This document shows positions 16,082 through 24,717 of a stretch of DNA of 54,718 nt, piece by piece. The DNA is taken from positions 1 to 54,718 of the forward strand of contig NZ_QJSP01000028.1 of NCBI RefSeq assembly GCF_003217475.1, given 5' to 3'. This DNA is from Williamsia limnetica (GTDB lineage Bacteria; Actinomycetota; Actinomycetes; Mycobacteriales; Mycobacteriaceae). Positions within the stretch are counted from its first letter, which is position 1. Each line of letters begins with the position of its first letter. The translations under genes were made by a program, and so were the position numbers. Below the pieces are notes generated by a model. It worked only from the letters and a program-made list of their open reading frames with translations. It was not told the DNA's origin and did not search any database.

Positions 16082-17835
16082 CCGAGGACGCCGCCGACCA
16101 GGCCTCCGACGCCGTCGCCGACTCCACCGACCACTCCTCCGACGCCGTCGCCGACTCCACCGACCACGCCTCCGACGCCGTCGCCGACGTCGGCCGGGGT
16201 ACCACCGACGCCCCCGCCGCCGGGAGATTCGCCGCCGGATGTGTCGCCGCCACCGGTGCCGCCACCCGAGGTGTCTCCGCCGCCCGAGGTATCACCACCG
16301 CCGGGTTGTGCCGGTGGGGGCGTGCCCGCGACCGGTGCATTGTCGGCGGGTGCGGTGCCGGTCTGACCGGCTACCGGAGGAGCCCCTGCGGCAGTGGTCG
16401 CCGTCGCACCCGAAGTGCCCCCGGAACCCGGTCGCCCAGGGGTTGAGGTGGATCCGGGGGTGCCGTCGGGGTTGCGTGCAGCAGATTTGCTGGGAGCACC
16501 CGCGGTGCTGGAAGGCGCCGATGAACTCTTCGCCGGGGCCGTGGATTCCGAGGAGCCGGCTGACGGCTTCTTGTCGTCGGTCAGTGCTGTGCCGACCGAC
16601 AGGCCGCCCGCGGTCAACAAAGCGATTGCGGCGGCGACTCCGACGACGACGGCGATCCGCTTGGGGCGCGACATCGTCTTGGGCTCTGCAGCAAGGGTTC
16701 TCGGCGCCGGGGTGATCGCCCGCGCGGCTGACGGGACCAGCTCGGCCGACGCGGCGGCGGGCGCCGCGGATGCGAGCTGCGCCTGCGCGGCAGCAGCTTT
16801 GGCCGCCGAAACACTCGCGGCTGCGATGGTCGCGGCGCCGGTTGCAGAGGTGATGGTGGGGTCTGCGTTGACGGCCACAGGTATCCGCAGGGTCGACGAC
16901 ACCAGCTCGCTGACCAACGGTGTCGCCGCACCGCCACCGATCAGCACGATGGTCGAAACCCCCGCCAGGTCGATCTCTGCGAGGTGGAGGGCTTCGCCGA
17001 TCAGCGACATCGACGAGGTCAGTGGTCCGCGCAGCAGTTCTTCGAGCTCCGAACGCACCAGGCGGGCCTCGGTGCGCAGACCGGGCAGGTCGATCGAAAC
17101 AACGGTTTCGGTGTCGACGGACAGAGCTTCGCGGGCAACCGCGCACCGGGTGCGCAGTTCGGTGAGTGCCGTGATCGTCGCGGGATCGAACGGGTCGATG
17201 GTGTCAGCGGCGCCGACGGACGCGAGGACGTGGCCCAGGACCAGATGGTCGAACTGCGAGCCGCTGACCTCTTCGGAACGCAGCGGTCGTCCGAGGATCC
17301 GGGAGCCGGGTCCTCCGGTGACGACCGCGACGTCGAGAGCGGAACCGCCCAGATCGTAGACAACCAGCGCGCCGTCCACCGGTCCGCGCCGCGACTCGAG
17401 TGCGGCGACGGCGGCGATGGCTTCGGGAACGATCGTGACCGGGGGTAGAGCCTGGTCATCGGCGGCGGATTCGAGAGCCTCGATGGCGTGCGGTTGCCAG
17501 TCGTTGGGGCAGGCGACGACGATCTGGTCTGCGTTCCAGCGGTCGACCTCGGCGGCCAGATGGCCCATGGCCGCGGCGTAGAGGTCCTGGCCGGTGTACT
17601 GCGTGCCGTCGTCGCCGAGGAGGGCGACGGGATCGCCGACGCGGTCGGCGAACCCGGTGATGCGATGCGGTCCGGCGGTGTCGGTCAGTCGGGGCTCGTG
17701 ATCGGGGGTGAGGTCGAGGTACGGACCGGCGACGACCACGTCACCGACGGGACCGGCCTCGTCCGCAGGCACTGCGACACAGGTGGTGCTCCCGATCTTC
17801 ACTCCGAGCGCTGTCCCCATCTTCGATGTGGCCAT
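16078..17835 (-). CDS. Membrane-anchored Hsp70-like (actin-fold ATPase) protein
   Basis: A 585-residue protein with an N-terminal Hsp70/actin ATPase domain: phosphate-1 GVKIGSTT (11-18), phosphate-2 YDLGGSALDVAVV (160-172) and adenosine motif LIGGGAATP (298-306). No substrate-binding domain or lid follows. Instead there is an Ala-rich linker, a single membrane helix (about 393-417, IAVVVGVAAAIALLTAGG) and a Ser/Thr/Pro/Gly-rich tail of about 165 residues ending in 11-residue repeats (GVGDGVGGVVG). The topology implies a cytosolic ATPase with an outward tail suited to contact the cell wall. It is first in a coupled operon with the IniR-like regulator and divergent from iniB, so a role as membrane sensor or partner of that regulator is inferred. 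Confidence 0.8.
   Translation of the reverse strand: MATSKMGTALGVKIGSTTCVAVPADEAGPVGDVVVAGPYLDLTPDHEPRLTDTAGPHRITGFADRVGDPVALLGDDGTQYTGQDLYAAAMGHLAAEVDRWNADQIVVACPNDWQPHAIEALESAADDQALPPVTIVPEAIAAVAALESRRGPVDGALVVYDLGGSALDVAVVTGGPGSRILGRPLRSEEVSGSQFDHLVLGHVLASVGAADTIDPFDPATITALTELRTRCAVAREALSVDTETVVSIDLPGLRTEARLVRSELEELLRGPLTSSMSLIGEALHLAEIDLAGVSTIVLIGGGAATPLVSELVSSTLRIPVAVNADPTITSATGAATIAAASVSAAKAAAAQAQLASAAPAAASAELVPSAARAITPAPRTLAAEPKTMSRPKRIAVVVGVAAAIALLTAGGLSVGTALTDDKKPSAGSSESTAPAKSSSAPSSTAGAPSKSAARNPDGTPGSTSTPGRPGSGGTSGATATTAAGAPPVAGQTGTAPADNAPVAGTPPPAQPGGGDTSGGGDTSGGGTGGGDTSGGESPGGGGVGGTPADVGDGVGGVVGGVGDGVGGVVGGVGDGVGGLVGGVLG
16100..16190 (-). repeat. 33-bp tandem repeat encoding the Gly/Val tail
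   Basis: The unit CCTCCGACGCCGTCGCCGAC recurs at 16103/16104, 16136 and 16169 with 33-bp spacing, encoding GVGDGVGGVVG-type repeats at the extreme C-terminus of the Hsp70-like protein. Together with the 36-bp array it flanks the overlap of the two genes. Confidence 0.75.
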
Positions 17836-18144
17836 GTCGACGACTCCCTCTGCTGCGAACGTTTGTATGCGTCGGCGTGTGCTGTGATGCCGTCTTCCAT
17901 TCTGTCGCCGCAGGTGAGGCCCGTGTTACCCATTCGGGGAATCACTCGAGAAGTAAGGGGTGATTCACCGATCCCCGATCATCGGATACCCCGGATCCCC
18001 TAATGCCCCGGCCCCGATTCCCCTATAGGGGGTTCGAAAAGCATGGGGCTCCAACCCGTTGGACGGAGGGCGAGGAGTTCGTAGCGTTGTTGTCACTCAC
18101 CGCGGATCCGATGCCTGGATCTGCCCCGGATACAGGAGATCCCC
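17836..18144. promoter_or_regulatory. Divergent ini promoter region with an array of GGGGA-type motifs
   Basis: This 309-base gap between the Hsp70-like gene and iniB has no reading frame of note. It holds a cluster of G4/C4 motifs: GGGGAATC at 17936 and GGGGTGAT at 17957 on the plus strand; on the minus strand GGGGATCG (ending 17973), GGGGTATC (17989), GGGGATCC (17997), GGGGCATT (18006), GGGGCCGG (18012) and GGGGAATC (18020). A 7-bp inverted repeat GAATCAC/GTGATTC spans 17939-17966 and a 12-bp palindrome CCCCTATAGGGG lies at 18020-18031. MalT, a regulator with the same STAND-LuxR plan, binds repeated GGGGATGA-like boxes, so these are candidate IniR-like sites. The iniB ribosome site ACAGGAG is at the end. 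Confidence 0.55.
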
Positions 18145-21138
18145 ATGGCCAGCAACGCAGTACTCGATTTCATCCTCGGGCTCCTCCGTGACGAGCAGGC
18201 AGCCTCGGCCTACTGCCTCAATCCGCAAGGCGCCCTCGACGCGGCAGGTCTGCCCGACCTGAGCCACGCCGACATCGTCGCCGCGGCTCCGCTCGTCGCC
18301 GACTCGGCATTGTTCGACGGCGGCTCCAGGCTGACCCAGATCGTCAACGCCGGAGGCGGCGCGGGAGTGGTCAACGTCGTCAATATCGGGAACATCGGCA
18401 ACATCGGGGCGATCGGTGGCGGGATCGCCGCGGGTGGCCTCAACTTCGGGAACGTCGACTTCGGTGATCTGGTCTTCGGTGGGATCGACTTCGGCAACCT
18501 CGAGTTCGGCAACTTCGGCGGCATCGACCTGGGCTCGATCGATCTCGGTTCCATCGATCTCGGAGCAATCGACCTCGGTTCCCTCGACCTGGGCGTCATC
18601 AACTTCGGCGACCTCGACTTCACAGCCCAGTTCGCAGCCATCCTCGCCGCGAGCTTGTCAGCGGCACTGACCGTCGGCGGCGAGCTCGCGGCCGGCTTCG
18701 GTGCGGTACTCGGCGGCGTCATCGAGGCGGCGCTCGAACTCGGCGGCGACCTCACCGGTGTACTCGACCTGGACGGCGTACTCGACATCGGCGCCACGGT
18801 CGCCGCGATCATCGGCGGCGGACTGGGTGTCACGGCGGGGCTGACCGGCCAGCTCGCCGCAGCCATCAACGCAGCGCTCGCTGCGGCGGGTGGCCTCGAC
18901 CTGGACGCGGTCCTCGGTGCGGGCGGGGCCATCTCTGCCGCGCTCTCCGGTGCGCTCGTGCTCGGCGGCGATCTCGCCGCGGCGGTCGGAGCCACGTTCG
19001 GTGCGGTGCTCGGCGCCGGTATCGGCGCGGGTGCCGACCTCGTGGGCGACCTCGCCGGCGCGTTGATCGCCGGAGTCGATGTCGGTGGCGCGATCGGTGC
19101 TGTCGTCGGAGGCGCAATCGGGGTCGGCGCAGATCTCGCAGGCGGCTTCGGCGCGACCCTGACCGGACTTCTCGGTGCCACGGGCGCGCTCGACGGAGCG
19201 CTCGCCGCAGTTCTCGACGCCGACGTCCTAGCAGGTCTCGTCGGTGGTCTGACCACGACGCTGCAGACCACCTTGGCCGGTGTCCTCGCGGCAGGCGGTC
19301 AGGTCGGTGCCGACCTCGGTCTGGCAGTCGGCGCACTACTCGGGGGTGCCGTCGACCTGGACGTCCTCGATCTCGACGCAATACTCGGTGCCGACGCGAC
19401 GATCGCTGCGTTGCTGGCAGGCGCGCTGGAACTCGGCGGTGGCGTCACCGCCGGATTGACCGGCGCTCTGACCGCGCTCATCGGTGCCGGTGGCGGCATC
19501 GACATCGACGGCGTCCTCGGCGCCGGCGGCGATCTGGGACTGGCGGTCGGCACGGTGCTGGCGGGTGCGCTCGAGGCGGGTGGCGACCTCGGCGGGTTGT
19601 TCGGTGTGGCGCTCGGTGGAGTCGTCGGTGGAGTACTGACCGGTGACCTCGCCGCACAGCTGACCGGCCTGCTGGCAGGGGACGTGGATCTCGGGCTCGC
19701 ACTGGGCACCGTGTTCGGCGGTGCACTCGATCTCGCCGGGGCGGCCGATCTCACTGCCGGCGTCACTGCTGCATTCGGTGGGGCACTCGCCGCAGCGCTC
19801 GGCGCCGGCGGGCTGCTCGACGTCGACGTGGCCGGTCTGCTGGCCGGAGGGCTGAGTGCTCAACTCGCCGCCGCGCTGGCGACCACGCTGGCTGCGGGCG
19901 GCGCCCTCGCCGGAGACTTCGGCGGATCGCTGAGCGCAGTACTGGCCGCGACCACCGAACTCGTTGCTGCCACTGATCTTTCCGGGTTGCTGAACCCGGA
20001 ACTCGGGCTGGGCCTGGCCACCGACCTGGTCGGCGCCCTAGGTGTCGGCGGGGTCCTGGATACCGATCTGGACCTCGCCGACATCCTCTCCGCAGGTGGC
20101 GACGTCGCGGCGGCCATCGGGGCCACCGTGGGAACGACCCTGGCAGGCGCTCTTTCGGGTGAGCTCGGTACACAGCTCCTGGGTGTCCTCGACGGCGGCA
20201 TCGATCTCGGGACGGGCCTCGGCGTCGTCCTCGAGAGCACGCTCGCCCTCGACGGCGGTCTGGCCGCCGGGCTCGGCACCCAGATCGGTGCCGCGCTCGC
20301 CGCCGGCGGTGTGGTCGCGGCCGACGTCACCGGCCTGCTCGAAACCGAGCTCGAGACCGGCCTCGACACCTCGCTCCTCGCGGCCGGCGCGCTGGCGGGC
20401 GGCGTCGGGGCCGTGGTGGACGGTGGTTTGGCAGGAACACTCGGTGCGGCAGGGGCATTGGCAACCGGACTGGACACCGCGGTGGACGGCGGTGTCGGCG
20501 GTGGACTCGCTGCGGCGGGCGTGGTTGCAGGCGGGCTCGAAACGGGTCTCGGCGCGGCGATCTCCACCGGAGGCGGAGTGATCGCAGGCGGCGACGTCGT
20601 GGCGGGCGGTTTGCTCGGCACCGCAGTGGACACCACAGCGGGCCTCGAGACCGGCATCGTCGGTTCCGTCACCGGCGGACTCGCAGGCACCGCGGGCGGT
20701 GAACTGGACCTCGGCGGACTCGGCCTTGGTGGTCCCGATGCCGCTGGTCTGGATGTCGCTGGCGTGGTCGGAGGAGGGGCAACCGCTGAACTCCAGGGCG
20801 CCCTGGACGACCTCGGTGCACCGGCCGCTGACGTCACCGGCGGATTCGCCGACCCGATCGCACCTGTTGCCGACACGGCCGGCGTGGTCACCGAAACCAC
20901 GGGGGGCCTGACGGGATCGTTGACCGAGACCACGACCGAGACCACGACCGGTGTCGCGGGCGGGAACGCCTGGTCGGACATCGATGCCGACAACACCTTT
21001 GGTTCCGGCGCCGACACAGGACTCGACACAGGTGGCCTCACCGGCAACCTCACCGGCGGTCTGCTGGGCGGCGCGGGAGTCGGTGGCGATACCGACGCCG
21101 GTGCGACGTCCACGGTGGATGGCGGTCTCGACGATTAG
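18145..21138 (+). CDS. iniB: IniB-like Gly/Ala-rich protein with pentapeptide-repeat segment
   Basis: A 997-residue protein, about twice the length of M. tuberculosis IniB. Residues 1-65 match the IniB N-terminal domain (VLDFILGLLRDEQAASAYC, then NPQGALDAAGLPDLSHADIV). Residues about 98-158 form a run of roughly twelve pentapeptide units (GNVDF, GDLVF, GGIDF, GNLEF, GSIDL, GAIDL, GSLDL, GVINF, GDLDF), the sequence pattern of a right-handed beta-helix. The remaining 800 residues are low-complexity Gly/Ala/Leu/Asp repeats such as GALxLGGDLAAxxGA, ending in a Thr/Glu-rich stretch. There is no signal peptide. iniB heads the isoniazid-induced envelope-stress operon in mycobacteria; its biochemical role is unknown. 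An AGGAG site precedes the ATG. Confidence 0.85.
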   Translation: MASNAVLDFILGLLRDEQAASAYCLNPQGALDAAGLPDLSHADIVAAAPLVADSALFDGGSRLTQIVNAGGGAGVVNVVNIGNIGNIGAIGGGIAAGGLNFGNVDFGDLVFGGIDFGNLEFGNFGGIDLGSIDLGSIDLGAIDLGSLDLGVINFGDLDFTAQFAAILAASLSAALTVGGELAAGFGAVLGGVIEAALELGGDLTGVLDLDGVLDIGATVAAIIGGGLGVTAGLTGQLAAAINAALAAAGGLDLDAVLGAGGAISAALSGALVLGGDLAAAVGATFGAVLGAGIGAGADLVGDLAGALIAGVDVGGAIGAVVGGAIGVGADLAGGFGATLTGLLGATGALDGALAAVLDADVLAGLVGGLTTTLQTTLAGVLAAGGQVGADLGLAVGALLGGAVDLDVLDLDAILGADATIAALLAGALELGGGVTAGLTGALTALIGAGGGIDIDGVLGAGGDLGLAVGTVLAGALEAGGDLGGLFGVALGGVVGGVLTGDLAAQLTGLLAGDVDLGLALGTVFGGALDLAGAADLTAGVTAAFGGALAAALGAGGLLDVDVAGLLAGGLSAQLAAALATTLAAGGALAGDFGGSLSAVLAATTELVAATDLSGLLNPELGLGLATDLVGALGVGGVLDTDLDLADILSAGGDVAAAIGATVGTTLAGALSGELGTQLLGVLDGGIDLGTGLGVVLESTLALDGGLAAGLGTQIGAALAAGGVVAADVTGLLETELETGLDTSLLAAGALAGGVGAVVDGGLAGTLGAAGALATGLDTAVDGGVGGGLAAAGVVAGGLETGLGAAISTGGGVIAGGDVVAGGLLGTAVDTTAGLETGIVGSVTGGLAGTAGGELDLGGLGLGGPDAAGLDVAGVVGGGATAELQGALDDLGAPAADVTGGFADPIAPVADTAGVVTETTGGLTGSLTETTTETTTGVAGGNAWSDIDADNTFGSGADTGLDTGGLTGNLTGGLLGGAGVGGDTDAGATSTVDGGLDD

Positions 21139-21146
21139 TCCCAAAT

Positions 21147-21231
21147 AGCCAGACAACTACTGACAGCCAGAAAACTACTGACAGCCAGAAAACTACTGAC
21201 AGCCAGACAACTACTGACAGCCAGACAACTA
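21147..21231 (+). repeat. 18-bp tandem repeat (about 4.7 copies) just after iniB
   Basis: The unit AGCCAGACAACTACTGAC starts at 21147, 21165, 21183, 21201 and 21219. Copies differ only by C/A at one position, and the last copy diverges after 13 bases. It lies eight bases after the iniB TAG and is markedly AT-richer than its surroundings. Read in the iniB frame past the stop it is open and would encode ARQLLT or ARKLLT repeats until a TAG at 21247. Confidence 0.95.
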
Positions 21232-21264
21232 GCAGTACGAGGGGTGTAGCTGTCGACGCTGTCA

Positions 21265-21323
21265 CGCCATCGGTCCCATGCGCAGTGCCTCATCGGCGAT
21301 ACTGTGGCTGGGACCGATTGGCG
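21265..21323 (+). promoter_or_regulatory. Long stem-loop in the iniB-iniA gap
   Basis: Arms ATCGGTCCCA (21269-21278) and TGGGACCGAT (21309-21318) pair perfectly and extend by CGCC/GGCG across one bulged base, giving a 14-bp stem with a 30-base loop; CAGT/ACTG can pair inside it. No T-run follows. It could act as a processing site, partial terminator or attenuator that sets the iniB to iniA ratio. Confidence 0.5.
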
Positions 21324-21391
21324 TGTACCCCGAGCCCGGCGGGTGCAGCCACATCGGGGTTGCTCTCGTTGACGAACAGGTCGGATGCCGG

Positions 21392-23251
21392 ATGAAAAGC
21401 GAAGTGGCCACTGCCGCGCCAACAACCACGGGTGAGCTCGGTGAGTTGCTCGGCCGGATGGGTGAGATCGCGGCTCGTTCTGGTCGACAGGATCTGGTGG
21501 CGCGTCTGGACGGTGCCCGCACGAAGGTCACCGACCCCAGGCTCAGGATCGTCGTCGTCGGACCCCTCAAGCAGGGCAAGAGCCAGTTCGTGAACTCGCT
21601 GCTCGGCATCGATGTCTGTTCGGTCGGTGATGACGAGACGACTGCCGTCCCGACCCTGGCCGCGTACGCCGACGAGGCGTCGGCGCACCTGGTTCTCGAT
21701 CGCCCCGGCTCCGAGCCCGAACGCGTGACGGTTCCGCTCGACCAGATCAACGCGATCACCCCGGATCATCCCCTCGCGGGAGGGTCCACCGTGTTGCGTC
21801 TGGAGGTGAACGTCCCGAGCCCGCTGCTGGCGGACGGTCTCGTCCTCGTCGACACGCCCGGTGTCGGAGGGCACGGGAACCCGCATGCGGCAAGCACTCT
21901 GGGACTCCTACCCGCAGCAGATGCGGTCTTCGTCGTCTCGGACGCCAGCCAGGAGTTCACCGAGCCCGAGGTGGCGTTCCTCAAACAGGTCGTGGGTTTG
22001 TGCCCGACGGTCGCGTGCCTGATCACCAAGACCGATCTGTATCCGCATTGGCGTGCCATCGTCGAGGCCGATCGGGCGCACCTGCGGCGTGAGGGCGTCG
22101 ACGTCCCGCTGCTCCCTGTGTCCTCGCTGCTGCGCTCGCATGCGTTGCGACTGAAGGACGATTCGCTCAATGCCGAAGCGGGCTTCGTCGAGGTGTACCA
22201 GTTCCTGCGCGATCGGGTGGTCGCACGAGCGGCCGAGTCGACGAAAGCCTCTGTGGCGCTGGATCTGCGCTCGGTCTCCGAGCACCTCGCGCTGACATTG
22301 GGCAGTGAGCTCGCAGCGCTTCGCAATCCGGAGAAGGCGGCCGCGGCGGTCGCTGAACTGCAACGGGCCAAGGCGACAGCCGACGAGATGAAGAAGCGCA
22401 CAGCGCTGTGGCAGCAGACCCTGTCCGACGGCATCACCGATCTCGCCGCCGACATCGACCACGACCTGCGAGACCGGCTGCGAGCCGTCACACGGGAAGC
22501 CGAGGACGCCGTCGATCAGGGCGACCCCGGGAAGGACTGGGCACAACTCGGTGAGTGGCTCGAGGATCAGATAGCAGTGGTCGTCGGCGACAACTTCGTC
22601 TGGGCACACGAACGCGCGATCTGGCTCTCGGAACGGATCGCCGAGCACTTCGCCGACTCGGCGCAAGCGCACCTGCCTGCGCTCGACATCACCGACATCG
22701 ACGGCGTCTTCGACACGGTGACCGAGCTGTCCGAACTCGAGTCGGGGCGCGTCGGGATCACCCAGAAAGTGCTGATCGGGATGCGGGGCTCCTACGGGGG
22801 TGTCCTCATGTTCGGACTCATCGGCACCTTCGCCGGTCTCGCCCTCATCAACCCGATCTCCGTCGGTGCCGGGCTGTTGCTGGGAACCAAGGCCTACAAG
22901 GACGACAAAGAAGCGCGGACGGTTGATCGGCGGCAAAAGGCGAAGGCCGCGATCCGCAAGTTCACCGACGACGTCAGCTTTCAGGTGGGCAAGGAATCCA
23001 AGGATCGGTTGCGACACGTCCACCGTGCGCTGCGCGATCACTTCACCGAGATCGCGGAGCAGTCCGCACGATCGATCGGTGACTCGCTGCAGGCCGCCCA
23101 GGAAGGTGCCGCTCTCGCGACGTCCGAGCAGCGGCAGCGGACCGCGCAGCTCGAAGGAGAACTCAAAGCGGTTGCGGCGCTGCGGAAGCTGGCGCTGCAG
23201 CTCGATTCGGCGGGTTCGCAGACCGCCGTGTCGCGGGCAGGGCAGTCGTGA
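21392..23251 (+). CDS. iniA: IniA, dynamin-like GTPase
   Basis: A protein of about 619 residues of the bacterial dynamin family. GTPase motifs are G1 GPLKQGKS (57-64), a DDETT switch region, G3 DTPGVGG (154-160) and G4 TKTD (212-215). A hydrophobic paddle-like hairpin (MRGSYGGVLMFGLIGTF, then INPISVGAGLLLG) precedes long C-terminal helices. M. tuberculosis IniA shares segments such as LGLLPEADAV and MRGSYGGV; mycobacterial IniA has been shown to bind and divide membranes. It acts on the inner face of the plasma membrane during envelope stress. The frame continues 38 codons upstream through a stem-loop; the ATG at 21392 is chosen because family similarity begins soon after. Its stop overlaps the iniC start. 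Confidence 0.92.
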   Translation: MKSEVATAAPTTTGELGELLGRMGEIAARSGRQDLVARLDGARTKVTDPRLRIVVVGPLKQGKSQFVNSLLGIDVCSVGDDETTAVPTLAAYADEASAHLVLDRPGSEPERVTVPLDQINAITPDHPLAGGSTVLRLEVNVPSPLLADGLVLVDTPGVGGHGNPHAASTLGLLPAADAVFVVSDASQEFTEPEVAFLKQVVGLCPTVACLITKTDLYPHWRAIVEADRAHLRREGVDVPLLPVSSLLRSHALRLKDDSLNAEAGFVEVYQFLRDRVVARAAESTKASVALDLRSVSEHLALTLGSELAALRNPEKAAAAVAELQRAKATADEMKKRTALWQQTLSDGITDLAADIDHDLRDRLRAVTREAEDAVDQGDPGKDWAQLGEWLEDQIAVVVGDNFVWAHERAIWLSERIAEHFADSAQAHLPALDITDIDGVFDTVTELSELESGRVGITQKVLIGMRGSYGGVLMFGLIGTFAGLALINPISVGAGLLLGTKAYKDDKEARTVDRRQKAKAAIRKFTDDVSFQVGKESKDRLRHVHRALRDHFTEIAEQSARSIGDSLQAAQEGAALATSEQRQRTAQLEGELKAVAALRKLALQLDSAGSQTAVSRAGQS

Positions 23252-24717
23252 CCCCGAGCACCCTCGACCGTGCCCGGGAACTGATCGACGCGACCGAAAC
23301 GCTGTGCGCGGGCGATCGCTGGGCCGCCGAGCGCCTTGCCGATTGTTCCCACCGCCTCGAGGAACCGCTGCGGATCGCCATCGCGGGATCGCTCAAGGCG
23401 GGTAAGTCGACCTTGCTCAATGCCATGGTCGGCCAAGACATCGCGCCGACCGACGCCACCGAGTGCACCCGCGTGGTGACCTGGTACCGGCGGGGGATCA
23501 ACCCGAAGGTGACCGCCCACTACGACGGCGACCGGTCGGCCGGCATCCCGGTGTTGCGCCGCAACGGCCACCTCACCTTCGACTTCGGGGAGCTCACCGC
23601 CGAACGGGTGGACCGCCTCGACGTGGAATGGCCGGCCCGCGCGCTGCGGACCACCACGATCATCGACACCCCTGGCACCGCGTCGCTCTCGCGCGATGTC
23701 TCCGCACTGACGGTCGACATGCTCACCCCGGATGACGCGGAGTCGGGCGCGGACGCGGTGGTCTATCTGTTGCGAACGCTGACCAATACGGACACCTCGT
23801 TCCTGGGTCGCCTCGGGGAGTCGATCGGCGGCGACTCGGGCCCGCTGGGGGTGATCGGCGTGGTGTCGCGGGCCGATGAGATCGGTGCCGGGCGGATGGA
23901 CGCGATGATGTCCGCGAAGCAGGTGGCGGCGCGGTTCGCCGCCGAACTCGAGCGCACCGGCCTGTGCCAGGCGGTGGTACCGGTCGCCGGACTGCTGGCC
24001 CTGGGAGCGCGAACCCTGCGGCAGGTGGAGTTCGTCGCCTTCGAGGCGCTGGCGGCGGTGTCGCCTGAGGACCTGCAACTGGCGATGTTGTCTGCGGACA
24101 GGTTCGTGCGGCCCGAAACCCAGCTACCGGTGGAGCCGCAATTGCGTGCCGAACTCCTCGATCGGTTCGGGATGTACGGGATCCGGCTGGCAGTCACCCT
24201 GATCCGGCTCGGTACCTCCGATTCGCCGACTCTCGCCACGGAACTCGTCGATCGCAGTGGTCTGACCGAGCTCCGGCAGATCATCGACGTCCAATTCGGG
24301 CAGCGGGCCGACCAATTGAAGTCGCACACGGCGTTGATCGCCCTCGACCGGATCCTGTCGCACTACGATTCGGCCGATACCGCGGCACTGCGACGCGCCA
24401 CCTCCCACCTGCTCGCCGACACCCACGGGTTCACCGAGCTCCGGTTGCTCGGCAGGTTGCGCGCCGAGGAGACCGCGTTGCCACCCGCAGAACGCGATGA
24501 ACTGCAACGGATCATCGGTGGGCAGGGGACCCAGCCCTGGGCTCGGCTCGGTCTCGCGCCCGACGATTCGATCGACTTGCACCGCACCACCGCCACGGAC
24601 GAGGTGCGACGCTGGCGCACCAGGGCGGCACATCCGTTGTTCGACCGGCCGACATCGGTGGCCTGCACCGTCGCCGCCCGGAGCGCAGAAGGCATTCTGG
24701 CGGAACTCGACTCATGA
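23248..24717 (+). CDS. iniC: IniC, dynamin-like GTPase
   Basis: A 489-residue partner of IniA. Motifs are G1 GSLKAGKS (47-54), a TRVVTWYRRG switch-like stretch, G3 IIDTPGTA and a G4-like SRADE. It is shorter than IniA and lacks an obvious hydrophobic paddle, consistent with known IniC proteins. Heteromeric pairing of two dynamin-like proteins encoded in tandem is common in bacteria and is likely here. The GTG start at 23248 overlaps the iniA stop (GTGA), and its own stop overlaps the start of the next gene (ATGA), so iniA, iniC and the fourth gene are translationally coupled. Confidence 0.92.
   Translation: MTPSTLDRARELIDATETLCAGDRWAAERLADCSHRLEEPLRIAIAGSLKAGKSTLLNAMVGQDIAPTDATECTRVVTWYRRGINPKVTAHYDGDRSAGIPVLRRNGHLTFDFGELTAERVDRLDVEWPARALRTTTIIDTPGTASLSRDVSALTVDMLTPDDAESGADAVVYLLRTLTNTDTSFLGRLGESIGGDSGPLGVIGVVSRADEIGAGRMDAMMSAKQVAARFAAELERTGLCQAVVPVAGLLALGARTLRQVEFVAFEALAAVSPEDLQLAMLSADRFVRPETQLPVEPQLRAELLDRFGMYGIRLAVTLIRLGTSDSPTLATELVDRSGLTELRQIIDVQFGQRADQLKSHTALIALDRILSHYDSADTAALRRATSHLLADTHGFTELRLLGRLRAEETALPPAERDELQRIIGGQGTQPWARLGLAPDDSIDLHRTTATDEVRRWRTRAAHPLFDRPTSVACTVAARSAEGILAELDS

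Noticed and set aside
18210-21156. Several long minus-strand frames opposite iniB
   Set aside because: Their Ser/Pro/Arg-rich products are what the reverse of Gly/Ala/Asp repeats yields; no ribosome sites or domains.
21147-21236. The 18-bp repeats as a CRISPR array
   Set aside because: The units are directly adjacent with no unique spacers, and there are no cas genes.
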